Below are positions 7,988 through 15,584 of a stretch of 64,000 nt of DNA, in pieces. A program made the position numbers and the translations under genes. Each line of letters begins with the position of its first letter. The stretch's first letter is position 1. The DNA is from Leucobacter exalbidus (GTDB lineage Bacteria; Actinomycetota; Actinomycetes; Actinomycetales; Microbacteriaceae), in contig NZ_JAFIDA010000001.1 in NCBI RefSeq assembly GCF_017834145.1, positions 930,001 through 994,000 on the forward strand, read 5' to 3'. The notes under the pieces are model-generated. The model was not told the DNA's origin and ran no database searches. It saw only the letters and a list, made by a program, of their open reading frames with translations.

Positions 7988-8898
7988 GTCGTTACCGCTG
8001 CGATGCGCGACGAGGCCACGCGCTGCAAGATCTCACCCAGCCACCCCACGGCTGCTGGACGCGCGCCCTTGGTGGTGACGAACGACACCCGCCGCTCCCC
8101 CAACCCGTCAACGGTGTCACGCAGTTCAACCTCGAACTCTTGATCCACGGGCGCCGCGGTCGTGAGCGCGCAGCCGAGCCCCTCGGCGACGAGACCGTGA
8201 ATCATGTACCAGTCGTCGGTTTCCATCAGCACCCGTATCTGCTCACCCATTTCGCTGTGCACCCGGCGCAGCACACGGTCTGAGGCTTCGCTGTCGTTGC
8301 GGCTGCAGATCCAGCGCATGCGGGTGAGGTCTTCGCGGGTGAGCTTGGAGTGCTCGGCCCATTCGCTGTGTCGCCCCACCATCACTTGGTAGGGCTCGGC
8401 GAACAGGGTGCGCTGTTCAAGGTCGGGGGTATCAAACAGGGGCTCCTCTGAAATGTCGTAGATCACCCCGGCGTGCACCTCACCCTGGCGCAGCATGCGC
8501 ACGACCTCGGTGGGCTCGCCCTCCACCACTTCAACGCGCACCGAGTGGCGCTGTTCAAGCTCAGAGATCGCGGCGGGCATCAGCCGTGACCCCACCGAGG
8601 CGAACGTACCCACGCGCAGGGTGACGACCCCCGAGTCGCGGTGCCCCGCCACGGCATGCTCGGCACGGTCGAGGCGCACGAGCACGGGTGCCACCTCTGC
8701 CGCGTAAAACTCACCCAGCGGGGTGAGCTCGGTGCCGCCCCTGGTGCGCACCACCAACTGGGCTTCGAGGTGTGCTTCGAGTGTGCGCAGATGGTGCGCC
8801 ACCGTCGGCACCCCGTAGCGCAGTGCCTCGGCGGCCTGGGTCAGGCTGCCGTGCTCGCGCACCGCGAGCAGCACGCGCAGCTGTTGCAAATTGATCAT
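7984..8898 (-). CDS. LysR family transcriptional regulator
   Basis: A 304-residue LysR regulator. The N-terminal winged helix runs INLQQLRVLLAVREHGSLTQ and continues into AAEALRYGVPTVAHHLRTLE; the recognition helix is unusual in having YGVPTVAHH where most members have SQPAVS. The C-terminal effector domain covers about 90-304. The start codon is embedded in a palindrome and the transcript looks leaderless (-10 TAGGCT, seven bases before ATG on the minus strand). Divergent from the decarboxylase gene, which together with the permease is its likely target. Confidence 0.9.
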   Translation of the reverse strand: MINLQQLRVLLAVREHGSLTQAAEALRYGVPTVAHHLRTLEAHLEAQLVVRTRGGTELTPLGEFYAAEVAPVLVRLDRAEHAVAGHRDSGVVTLRVGTFASVGSRLMPAAISELEQRHSVRVEVVEGEPTEVVRMLRQGEVHAGVIYDISEEPLFDTPDLEQRTLFAEPYQVMVGRHSEWAEHSKLTREDLTRMRWICSRNDSEASDRVLRRVHSEMGEQIRVLMETDDWYMIHGLVAEGLGCALTTAAPVDQEFEVELRDTVDGLGERRVSFVTTKGARPAAVGWLGEILQRVASSRIAAVTT

Positions 8899-8916
8899 GA
8901 CATAGAGCCTATGTCA
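8898..8916. promoter_or_regulatory. LysR operator overlapping the LysR start codon and -10
   Basis: TGACATA-gagcc-TATGTCA, perfect seven-base arms with a five-base centre, matching the T-N11-A LysR box form. On the minus strand it covers the -10 (TAGGCT, 8911-8906) and reaches the T of the LysR ATG, so binding would block LysR expression. The decarboxylase start lies about 60 bases away on the other side. Confidence 0.65.
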
Positions 8917-8959
8917 CTCACTCTTAAATCGTGATATTCCGCATCTGACTTGCAGCTCA

Positions 8960-8965
8960 TAAAAT
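8960..8965 (+). promoter_or_regulatory. -10 element for a leaderless decarboxylase transcript
   Basis: TAAAAT is followed by seven bases and then the ATG at 8973; no ribosome-binding site is visible. This favours 8973 over the ATG at 8964, which lies inside the -10 itself. Confidence 0.5.
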
Positions 8966-8972
8966 GGCACCC

Positions 8973-10493
8973 ATGCCGACTGCATCTTCAATTTCATCAG
9001 TGCCCGTAGCTGATGCCGCGTTCATCGAGCGCCACCGCGAAACTCCCTACTCGACCGCGATTCGCACCCTGGCCCAAGAGGACTGGCAGCGCATCATGGT
9101 GCCCGGTCACCAGGCCAGCGCCGTCAATAGCCCGGGCGTCGCGGGGCTCGTCGGCGAGCACGCGCTCACCATGGATTTTCCGATGCTGTTCAGCGGCATC
9201 GATCAGCAGACCTGGAAGCTGACGACCCCCGGCCGCATCACCCCCATCATGCGGGCGCAAGAGTTGGCGGCTGAAGCGTGGGGCGCAGCGCGCACCTGGT
9301 TCATCACCACCGGCGCCTCGGGCGGCAACCACATCGCCACGACCGTGGCCCGTGCCCTGGGCATGGAGACCGTGGTGCAGCGCAGCGTGCACTCGAGCGT
9401 CATCGATGGCATCACTCACTCCAACCTCACCCCCCACTTCGTGCACGGCGCCGTCGACACCGGGCTCGGCTCGAACCACGGCGTCACCGCCGAGCAGGTC
9501 GACCAGGCCCTCACCGCCAACCCGCAAAGCGCCTCGGTGTACATCGTGTCGCCGAGCTACTTTGGTGCGATCGCCGACGTTGAAGCCATCGCGAAGGTGG
9601 CACACGCGCACGGTGTGCCCCTCATCGTCGACGAGGCCTGGGGCTCGCACTTCGGCCTGCACCCCAAGCTGCCGGTGAACGCGGCCCGCCTCGGCGCTGA
9701 CCTCGTCATCTCGAGCACCCACAAGGCGGTCGGCTCGCTCACCCAGTCGGCCATGCTGCAGCTGGGCCACGGCCCGCTCGCAAAAGACATGGAGACGCTG
9801 GTCGACCGCGTCGTGCGCTCATACCAGTCCACGAGCACAAGCGCACTACTGCTCGCCTCGCTCGATGAGGCCCGCAGCCACATCGTGACGCACCCCGAGA
9901 TGGTAGAGCGCGCGCTCGAAAGCGCTGAAGAGATTCGCCGCCGCGTGCGCGCCGATCGCCGCTTCCGCGATGCCACCCCCGATATTTTGGCGAGCCCCGA
10001 TGCGATCGGTAACGACCCGTTCAAGATCGCCATCGACACGCGCGGCGCGGGCATTACGGGCGATGACGCGCACTACCAGCTGCTGCGCGATCACCGCCTC
10101 TACTGCGAGCTGTCCACCACCTCGGCGTTGCTGCTGCTCGTGGGCGCCACCTCACCGGTTGATGTTGACCGGTTCTGGAACTCACTGCAGGCCCTGCCTG
10201 AGGCCGAGATCGAGCCCGAGCGCCCCTTCACGCTTCCCGCCAGCTGCGAACGCGGCATGGGTCTCAACGAAGCCTTCTTCGCGAAGGTCGAAACGGTGCC
10301 CTACACCGAGGCCGTCGGCCGCATCTCGGCTGACTCACTCGCTGCGTACCCGCCCGGAGTGCCCAACGTGCTCCCCGGCGAGATTCTCAACGATGAAGTG
10401 ATCGCGTTTCTGCGCGGCACCGCGGCAGCCCCCTCGGGCTATGTGCGCGGCGCCAACGATCCCGCGCTCGACGCCTTCCGCGTCGTCGCATAA
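8973..10493 (+). CDS. PLP-dependent Orn/Lys/Arg decarboxylase family protein
   Basis: About 506 residues with the fold-type I pyridoxal-phosphate core of the Orn/Lys/Arg decarboxylases: MVPGHQASA near the N-terminus, TTGASGGNHIA (PLP phosphate region), LIVDEAWGSHFGLHP (Asp binding the PLP ring nitrogen), and STHKAVGSLTQSAMLQLG with the Schiff-base Lys. The length matches the short form without the N-terminal wing domain of E. coli LdcC/AdiA. It probably makes a diamine from a basic amino acid, but the substrate cannot be read from sequence. An amino acid permease follows after a terminator and a divergent LysR precedes it, suggesting an amino-acid uptake and decarboxylation unit. Confidence 0.88.
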   Translation: MPTASSISSVPVADAAFIERHRETPYSTAIRTLAQEDWQRIMVPGHQASAVNSPGVAGLVGEHALTMDFPMLFSGIDQQTWKLTTPGRITPIMRAQELAAEAWGAARTWFITTGASGGNHIATTVARALGMETVVQRSVHSSVIDGITHSNLTPHFVHGAVDTGLGSNHGVTAEQVDQALTANPQSASVYIVSPSYFGAIADVEAIAKVAHAHGVPLIVDEAWGSHFGLHPKLPVNAARLGADLVISSTHKAVGSLTQSAMLQLGHGPLAKDMETLVDRVVRSYQSTSTSALLLASLDEARSHIVTHPEMVERALESAEEIRRRVRADRRFRDATPDILASPDAIGNDPFKIAIDTRGAGITGDDAHYQLLRDHRLYCELSTTSALLLLVGATSPVDVDRFWNSLQALPEAEIEPERPFTLPASCERGMGLNEAFFAKVETVPYTEAVGRISADSLAAYPPGVPNVLPGEILNDEVIAFLRGTAAAPSGYVRGANDPALDAFRVVA

Positions 10494-10496
10494 CCT

Positions 10497-10534
10497 GCGC
10501 AAGGTCGCGACCCCTGTGGGTCGCGGCCTTGCGC
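10497..10534 (+). terminator. Hairpin after the decarboxylase gene
   Basis: 17-base arms (10497-10513, 10518-10534) with a single G-U type mismatch and a four-base loop (CTGT), starting four bases after the stop codon. The tail CATTTC is only weakly T-rich. Confidence 0.7.
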
Positions 10535-10739
10535 CATTTCTGGCCCCAGCGCATCGATGCCTGGGATCCGGATCCATTCGTACCGCCCCTGAGCGGTCCT
10601 TACCCGTGCGGCATCGCAGCCAAAAAACCGGGCACACGACACAACGGTGTAATGTACTTCGGTCGGGTAATTTACCCCCCCACTCTGATTTCTCTGACCA
10701 GATATCAGCGCAAGATCACACCCCCACAAAGGAGTGCCC

Positions 10740-12185
10740 ATGTCAACTGAAGCCGTTTCTCAGGCCCCACCGAGCGAAATGCAGCGCGGGCTCAAGAACC
10801 GCCACCTGCAGCTCATCGCCATCGGCGGCGCAATCGGCACCGGCCTGTTTTTGGGGTCGGGCAAACTGATCAGTGTCGCGGGCCCGTCGATCATCTTTGT
10901 GTACATGGTGATCGGCTTTTTTGTCTTCATCATCATGCGCTCACTGGGCGAACTGCTGCTGTCAAACCTGCACTACAAAACCTTCGGCGACATCGCCAAA
11001 GACATGCTCGGGCCGTGGGCCGGGTTCTTTGTGTCGTGGAACTACTGGTTCTCATGGGTGATCGCATGCGTCGCCGACATCATCGCCATCACCGCCTATG
11101 TGCAGTGGTTCAACGCCGATATTCCCAGCTGGGTGCCCGCGCTATTCGCGGCCGGCCTGCTGTTGCTGCTGAACTTGCAGCCCGTGAAGTTCTTCGGTGA
11201 GACCGAATTCTGGTTCGCCATCTTGAAGATCGTCGCCATTCTCGGCCTCATCGCCGTGGGCATCGTCTTGATCGTCATCGGATTCCAGACCCCCGACGGT
11301 AACACGGCCTCGGTGACCAACCTGTGGAGCCACGGCGGCATGTTCCCGATGGGCGCGAGCGGCTTCGTGCTCGGCTTCCAGATGGGCATCTTCTCGTTCA
11401 TCGGCGTCGAGATGGTCGGCACGGCTTCTGCCGAGACCGAGAACCCGCGCAAGACCCTTCCCAAGGCGATCAACTCGATCGTCGTGCGTATTTTGATCTT
11501 CTACGTGGGCGCCCTCGCCGTCATCATGTGCGTTACCCCCTGGGATCAGATCGCCCCCGATAAGAGCCCCTTCGTGTCGACGTTGACGACGGCAGGATTC
11601 GGCCTTGCGGCGTTCGTGATTCAGCTAGTCGTGCTCACCTCGGCCGCCTCGAGCGCCAACGGCGGCCTCTACTCGGGCACCCGCATGCTCTTCGGCCTCG
11701 CGAAAGACGGGCACGCGCCTCGCGGGTTCGCCTGGACCAACAACCGCGGCGTCCCCAGCAAGGCCGTGTTCTTCACCTCGGTGTTCTTGTTCGCCTCGAT
11801 TCCGCTGCTCTTCGCTGGCGACAGCGTTGTGGCGGCCTTCACCTTCGTTTCGTCGATGTGTGCCACGCTCATCCTGTTCACGTGGGGCTCGATCGTGGTG
11901 AGCTACATCGTGTACCGCCGCAGGTTCCCCGAGAGGCACGCCGCATCGAAGTTCAAGCTGCCGTTCTCGCGCGTCTCGCCCTGGCTCGTGCTCGCGTTCT
12001 TCGTATTCATCGCCGGCACGCTGCTCTACGGTGAAGACACCCGCACACCGTTCCTCGCGGCGCCGCTCTGGTTCATCCTGCTGACCGTATTGTGGCAGCT
12101 GCAGAAGCGCAAGCTGCAGCGCGAGGGCCGCCCCCTCACCTCATCGATCCCGACGGTCACCCACCCGCTCGACATCGAAGACTAG
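10740..12185 (+). CDS. Amino acid permease (APC superfamily, AAT family; CycA-like)
   Basis: A 481-residue inner-membrane transporter with about 12 hydrophobic helices. The family signature is clear: QRGLKNRHLQLIAIGGAIGT and GLFLGSGK at the start of helix 1, then MRSLGELLLSN in helix 2, and FIGVEMVGTASAETENPRKT before helix 7. The closest well-known relatives import D-serine, D-alanine and glycine or aromatic and basic amino acids; the substrate here is not certain. ATG 10740 is chosen for the AAAGGAG five bases upstream, not the GTG at 10734. It follows the decarboxylase and may supply its substrate. The 246-base gap before it holds the decarboxylase terminator and an unassigned promoter region. 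Confidence 0.92.
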   Translation: MSTEAVSQAPPSEMQRGLKNRHLQLIAIGGAIGTGLFLGSGKLISVAGPSIIFVYMVIGFFVFIIMRSLGELLLSNLHYKTFGDIAKDMLGPWAGFFVSWNYWFSWVIACVADIIAITAYVQWFNADIPSWVPALFAAGLLLLLNLQPVKFFGETEFWFAILKIVAILGLIAVGIVLIVIGFQTPDGNTASVTNLWSHGGMFPMGASGFVLGFQMGIFSFIGVEMVGTASAETENPRKTLPKAINSIVVRILIFYVGALAVIMCVTPWDQIAPDKSPFVSTLTTAGFGLAAFVIQLVVLTSAASSANGGLYSGTRMLFGLAKDGHAPRGFAWTNNRGVPSKAVFFTSVFLFASIPLLFAGDSVVAAFTFVSSMCATLILFTWGSIVVSYIVYRRRFPERHAASKFKLPFSRVSPWLVLAFFVFIAGTLLYGEDTRTPFLAAPLWFILLTVLWQLQKRKLQREGRPLTSSIPTVTHPLDIED

Positions 12186-12202
12186 GTTCGAGCGCGTTTC
12201 GC

Positions 12203-12252
12203 CACAGCGGCCGGTGCTTCACAATCATCATTGTGAAGCACCGGCCGCTGTG
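12203..12252. terminator. Long bidirectional hairpin between permease and acyl-CoA dehydrogenase genes
   Basis: Perfect 23-base arms (12203-12225 and 12230-12252) with the loop CATC, between two convergent genes. Neither side has a run of T, so efficiency as a classical intrinsic terminator is open. Confidence 0.7.
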
Positions 12253-12266
12253 TAGTACTAGGCGGG

Positions 12267-13493
12267 TTACGCGAAGGCGCTCAGCCCGGTGATGTCGCGC
12301 CCGATAATCAGTGCCTGCACCGTCTCGGTGCCCTCATAGGTGTGCAGTGCCTCGAGGTCAGCAAAGTGACGTGCCACTCGATTCTCGAGCAGAATGCCGT
12401 TACCGCCGAGCAGGTCACGCGCGTTGCGTGCCATGTCGCGGGCCGTGCGCGTGGCCGTGTACTTGCCCAGCGACGCCCCGGGGCCCGAGAGCTCACCGCG
12501 CTCTTCGGCGCGGGTCAGGCTCATAATGAGCGTCTGCAGCGTGGTGAGTTCGCTCAGCATCTCAGCCAGCCGGCTCTGCACGATCTGCGAGGCCGCAAGC
12601 GGCCGCCCAAACTGAATGCGCTGCTTGGCGTAGTTCACTGCGGTCTCGTAGACCGCGTGCGCCTGGCCCAGTGCAGCCCAAGCCACTCCGAGCCTCGTTG
12701 CCTGCAGCACCGCCGCCGTGTTCTTGAAACTGAGCGCGCCCGGCAGCTTGGCGCTCGCCGGCAGCTGCACGCCGTCAAACTCGATGTGCGCTTGCCAGAT
12801 GGCGCGCAGTGACACCTTGCCCTCAATCGTGGTGGCGTTATAGCCCGGGGTGCTCTGTGGCACGAGGAAGCCTTGCACCTGGCCGTCATCACCGCGCGCC
12901 CACACCACTGAGATGTCGCCGCAGCTGCCCGAGCCGATCCACTTCTTGTGGCCGTTCAGTACGAACCCATCTGCGGTGCTCTCGGCACGCGTCTCGAGGC
13001 TCACTGAGTCCGATCCGTGAGTGGGCTCGGTCAGTGCGAATGCCCCGAGTTCGGTGCCACGGGCGAGCGGTGCTAGCCAGCGTGCGCGCTGCTCATCAGA
13101 GCCGCACATTGCGATCGACCGCATGGCCAGGCCGCCCTGCACACCCACGATGGTGGCGATTGAGCCATCGCCGCGGGCGAGCTCCATGGTCGTCAAGCTC
13201 GCAGCGAGCAAGCTCTGCTCGGGGAAGCCATCGACGTCAACGCCGTCACGCAGCAGGTCGAGCTCACCCATGCGGCGGGCGAGGTCGAGCGGGTATTCTG
13301 CGCGATCCCAGATGCCCGCGATGACAGGGCGCACCTCTTCGCGCACGAACTGCTGCGCCCGGTCACGGTAGGCGGTGTCGTCGGCAGAAAGCCCACGAAA
13401 GACGCCAGCCACATCGACATCTACCGGATCCCACAGCCGATACTCTGGCTCGGCCGTGCCCTGCGGGGTGGGGGTGCTTTTTACCTGAGACAT
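12267..13493 (-). CDS. Acyl-CoA dehydrogenase family protein (glutaryl-CoA dehydrogenase-like)
   Basis: A 408-residue FAD-dependent acyl-CoA dehydrogenase. Visible features are FALTEPTHGSDSVSLETRAE (flavin/substrate loop), the NGHKKWIGSGSC strand, QFGRPLAASQIVQSRLAEM in the helical domain, GGNGILLENRVARHFADLEA, and TYEGTETVQALIIGRDITG carrying the catalytic Glu (about residue 388). The YEGT and GRDITG form resembles glutaryl-CoA dehydrogenases, though the decarboxylating activity is not proven. The ATG at 13493 follows GAGAGGAA; the upstream in-frame start at 13520 is less likely. No electron-transfer partner is adjacent. Divergent from a TetR gene with several palindromes between. Confidence 0.9.
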   Translation of the reverse strand: MSQVKSTPTPQGTAEPEYRLWDPVDVDVAGVFRGLSADDTAYRDRAQQFVREEVRPVIAGIWDRAEYPLDLARRMGELDLLRDGVDVDGFPEQSLLAASLTTMELARGDGSIATIVGVQGGLAMRSIAMCGSDEQRARWLAPLARGTELGAFALTEPTHGSDSVSLETRAESTADGFVLNGHKKWIGSGSCGDISVVWARGDDGQVQGFLVPQSTPGYNATTIEGKVSLRAIWQAHIEFDGVQLPASAKLPGALSFKNTAAVLQATRLGVAWAALGQAHAVYETAVNYAKQRIQFGRPLAASQIVQSRLAEMLSELTTLQTLIMSLTRAEERGELSGPGASLGKYTATRTARDMARNARDLLGGNGILLENRVARHFADLEALHTYEGTETVQALIIGRDITGLSAFA

Positions 13494-13554
13494 GTCGGTT
13501 CCTCTCTGAAGCCTGCGCATGCCCGGTTACCGGGCACCATACCTCGAGCATGCC

Positions 13555-13569
13555 TGACACTGAGTGTCA
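13555..13569. promoter_or_regulatory. Putative TetR operator 1
   Basis: TGACACT-g-AGTGTCA, a perfect odd palindrome 62 bases upstream of the acyl-CoA dehydrogenase start. A related site lies exactly 75 bases downstream at 13630-13644. Confidence 0.6.
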
Positions 13570-13606
13570 CGTCAAGCCCAGGGCGTGGTGATATTTCCAA
13601 TTATCA

Positions 13607-13620
13607 GCCTAAAATTAGGC
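13607..13620. promoter_or_regulatory. AT-rich inverted repeat in the divergent promoter region
   Basis: GCCTAA-aa-TTAGGC lies between the two TGACAC-type operators in the otherwise GC-rich sequence upstream of the TetR gene. It may be part of the promoter or a further binding site. Confidence 0.4.
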
Positions 13621-13629
13621 AAAGAAATG

Positions 13630-13644
13630 TGACACCTAGTTTCA
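13630..13644. promoter_or_regulatory. Putative TetR operator 2
   Basis: TGACACCTAGTTTCA is an imperfect version of operator 1 (outer arms GTGACAC and GTTTCAC). It lies 18 bases upstream of the TetR -10 element, where the -35 would be. Confidence 0.5.
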
Positions 13645-13661
13645 CAACCCGCGTTTCGTGC

Positions 13662-13667
13662 TATCTT
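13662..13667 (+). promoter_or_regulatory. -10 element for a leaderless TetR transcript
   Basis: TATCTT (TANNNT form) is followed by six bases and the ATG at 13674. No ribosome-binding site precedes the start codon. Confidence 0.5.
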
Positions 13668-13673
13668 CTCGAT

Positions 13674-14336
13674 ATGTCATCTCTCCCCGCGCGCAGTGTT
13701 TCGGCCCCCGAACAGGGGCCCGCTGCAGCCATTCGTTTTCTTGCCACGCGAGGGTACGATGCCACTACCGCAGAGCACCTTGCCGATGCCGTAGGCATGA
13801 GCCGCAGTACATTCTTTCGCCGCTTCGGCAGCAAAGAAGACGTCATCTTCGCTGATCACGACACATTGCTGACCGAGCTCACCGCGTTACTCGCCGGCAC
13901 GGCCCAAGACCCGGCGAGCGCGGTCATCACCGGCACCCGTCGCATCCTTGATCACCATCTCGCGCAGGCAGACACCACGCGGCTGCGCGCAGAGATCTTG
14001 CGAGAGTCCCCCGCGTTGCGCGACCGCGAACTCGTCATCGGGCACCGCTATGAGCAGGTATTTGCCGCGTATCTCACCGCGCACACGCAGCTGTTGCCGT
14101 GGGAGGTGCTCGCGCTGTCAGCCAGCATCGTGGCGATCCACAATGCGACGCTGCGTCACTGGCTGCGCGATGCATCGTGGCCGGCGTCGCGCAACCTTGA
14201 GCGCGACCTCACCCAGCTCACCCAGCGTTTCTTACGCCCCGGCGCAGACGACAGCACCGTGATGGTGACGGTGTACCGCGGCGCAGACGCCGCCACCGTA
14301 CTCGCGAACGTGCAGTCGGCGCTCGACGCTCAGTAG
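13674..14336 (+). CDS. TetR family transcriptional regulator
   Basis: 220 residues. The N-terminal helix-turn-helix includes AAIRFLATRGYDATTAEHLA (about 17-36) and VGMSRSTFFRRFGSKEDVIF (about 40-59). The C-terminal domain has the WLRDASW-type segment frequent in regulators of acyl-CoA metabolism. The start at ATG 13674 fits both the family start and the -10 spacing; a GTG at 13629 would place the operator inside the gene. Divergent from the acyl-CoA dehydrogenase gene, with paired operators, so it probably represses that gene and itself. Confidence 0.9.
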   Translation: MSSLPARSVSAPEQGPAAAIRFLATRGYDATTAEHLADAVGMSRSTFFRRFGSKEDVIFADHDTLLTELTALLAGTAQDPASAVITGTRRILDHHLAQADTTRLRAEILRESPALRDRELVIGHRYEQVFAAYLTAHTQLLPWEVLALSASIVAIHNATLRHWLRDASWPASRNLERDLTQLTQRFLRPGADDSTVMVTVYRGADAATVLANVQSALDAQ

Positions 14337-14386
14337 CTGACGTCGCCCCCGGATCAAAACCCAGGGCAGGTACCACCCCGCCCGAG

Positions 14387-15439
14387 TCAGAGCGTGGGCT
14401 GTGCAGGCTGTTGCTGCGCGCTCGACCACACCGAGCGCCCCTGCAACCCCATGTTGCGGTACATCCGTTTCCACGTGCGTAGGTGCAACACCGATTCGGT
14501 GACGGTAACGCCGGCGCTGGCACCGAGCAGTTGGGCCTCGAAGGCGACCGATTCTTCAAGGGTGCGGCTCAGCGCAGTGATCACGATGTTGGCATCACCG
14601 ATAGTGAGCGCGACGAGCCGTAAGCCCCGATAGTCTCGAGCAACCGCGGTGAGCGCGGCAATACCCGCGTCTGGCACCCGCAGAAACCACGATCGTTCGA
14701 TGGGCCAGCCGCTCACGTCATACGCCATTTCGCAGCGCACCGTCACCGCACCCGATTGCAAGAGCGAGGAGAGCTGCCGCCGTACCGTCGCTTCATGCCG
14801 CCCAAGTTCGTCGGCCAGCCACGCCACCTTGCTGCGCGGGTCACGAATAAAGGCGTGCGCGAGCTCACGGGCGTCGGGGTCAAACGTGGGGCCTGTGGGC
14901 TGCTTCCACACCCCTGGAGCACCGTGATCGGCGCTTTCGAGCGCCATCCGCTGCTGCGCCGGGTCGAGCGCGTCGAGCCGCCACGAGGCGCCCTCGGCCA
15001 GCAACCGCGCCACGAATCTGGCGTGCACATCGACGATGCCGGGGATGTGTGCGACGTGGTCGAGCACATCACCGATCAGTGTTTGCAGGTTGTCGGCCGC
15101 GACGGTGATGTGCAGCCGTGAGGCGATCGCACCCTCGCTCACCGCCATCACCCGACCTTCGGCGCTGAGCGCATCGATCACCTGGTCACGCTGGTCGATA
15201 TCCATTGTGACCGACGCGAACGCCATAACGGAGTGGGTGCCCAACGATTCATAGGCCACGAGCCACGCCAGGCCGCCCGCTTCGAGACGCTGCCACCGCT
15301 GCGCCGTGGCCGCGGGTGAGCGGCCGATGATCTCGCCGAGCGCGGCCCACGAGATGCGCGGCGCAATCTGCAGCGCGTGCACCAGCTGGCGATCGATCTC
15401 ATCGACCGTGCGTGACTCATTCGGCACCGCAGACCCCAT
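14387..15439 (-). CDS. Double Lrp/AsnC family transcriptional regulator
   Basis: About 350 residues, twice the usual Lrp length. Two AsnC-type helix-turn-helix modules can be seen: VDEIDRQLVHALQIAPRISW (about 12-31) continuing to GRSPAATAQRWQRLE, and DARELAHAFIRDPRSKVAWL (about 188-207) continuing to GRHEATVRRQLSSLLQSG. Each is followed by a ligand-binding-like beta region (about 60-150 and 230-325). ATG 15439 is preferred to TTG 15442. It is divergent from the M20 amidohydrolase and MHS transporter pair, so it probably senses an amino acid or conjugate handled by them. Convergent with the TetR gene; the short gap between has no convincing terminator. Confidence 0.88.
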   Translation of the reverse strand: MGSAVPNESRTVDEIDRQLVHALQIAPRISWAALGEIIGRSPAATAQRWQRLEAGGLAWLVAYESLGTHSVMAFASVTMDIDQRDQVIDALSAEGRVMAVSEGAIASRLHITVAADNLQTLIGDVLDHVAHIPGIVDVHARFVARLLAEGASWRLDALDPAQQRMALESADHGAPGVWKQPTGPTFDPDARELAHAFIRDPRSKVAWLADELGRHEATVRRQLSSLLQSGAVTVRCEMAYDVSGWPIERSWFLRVPDAGIAALTAVARDYRGLRLVALTIGDANIVITALSRTLEESVAFEAQLLGASAGVTVTESVLHLRTWKRMYRNMGLQGRSVWSSAQQQPAQPTL

Positions 15440-15478
15440 CAATCCATGTAAACATTCGCGCGACCGCTTCCAGATGCA

Positions 15479-15495
15479 GATTACCCTCCGTAATC
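15479..15495. promoter_or_regulatory. Putative Lrp operator
   Basis: GATTAC-cctcc-GTAATC, perfect six-base arms and five-base centre, 40 bases upstream of the Lrp start and about 90 upstream of the amidohydrolase start. Length and spacing suit an Lrp/AsnC site. Confidence 0.5.
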
Positions 15496-15584
15496 GTATG
15501 TCACCAGGGAATCAGCGCCATGATTGACCCGTTATAGCGCGCGGGCAACGTCGTCTGCTGCGTGAACGAAGAAAGAGGTCGAGC

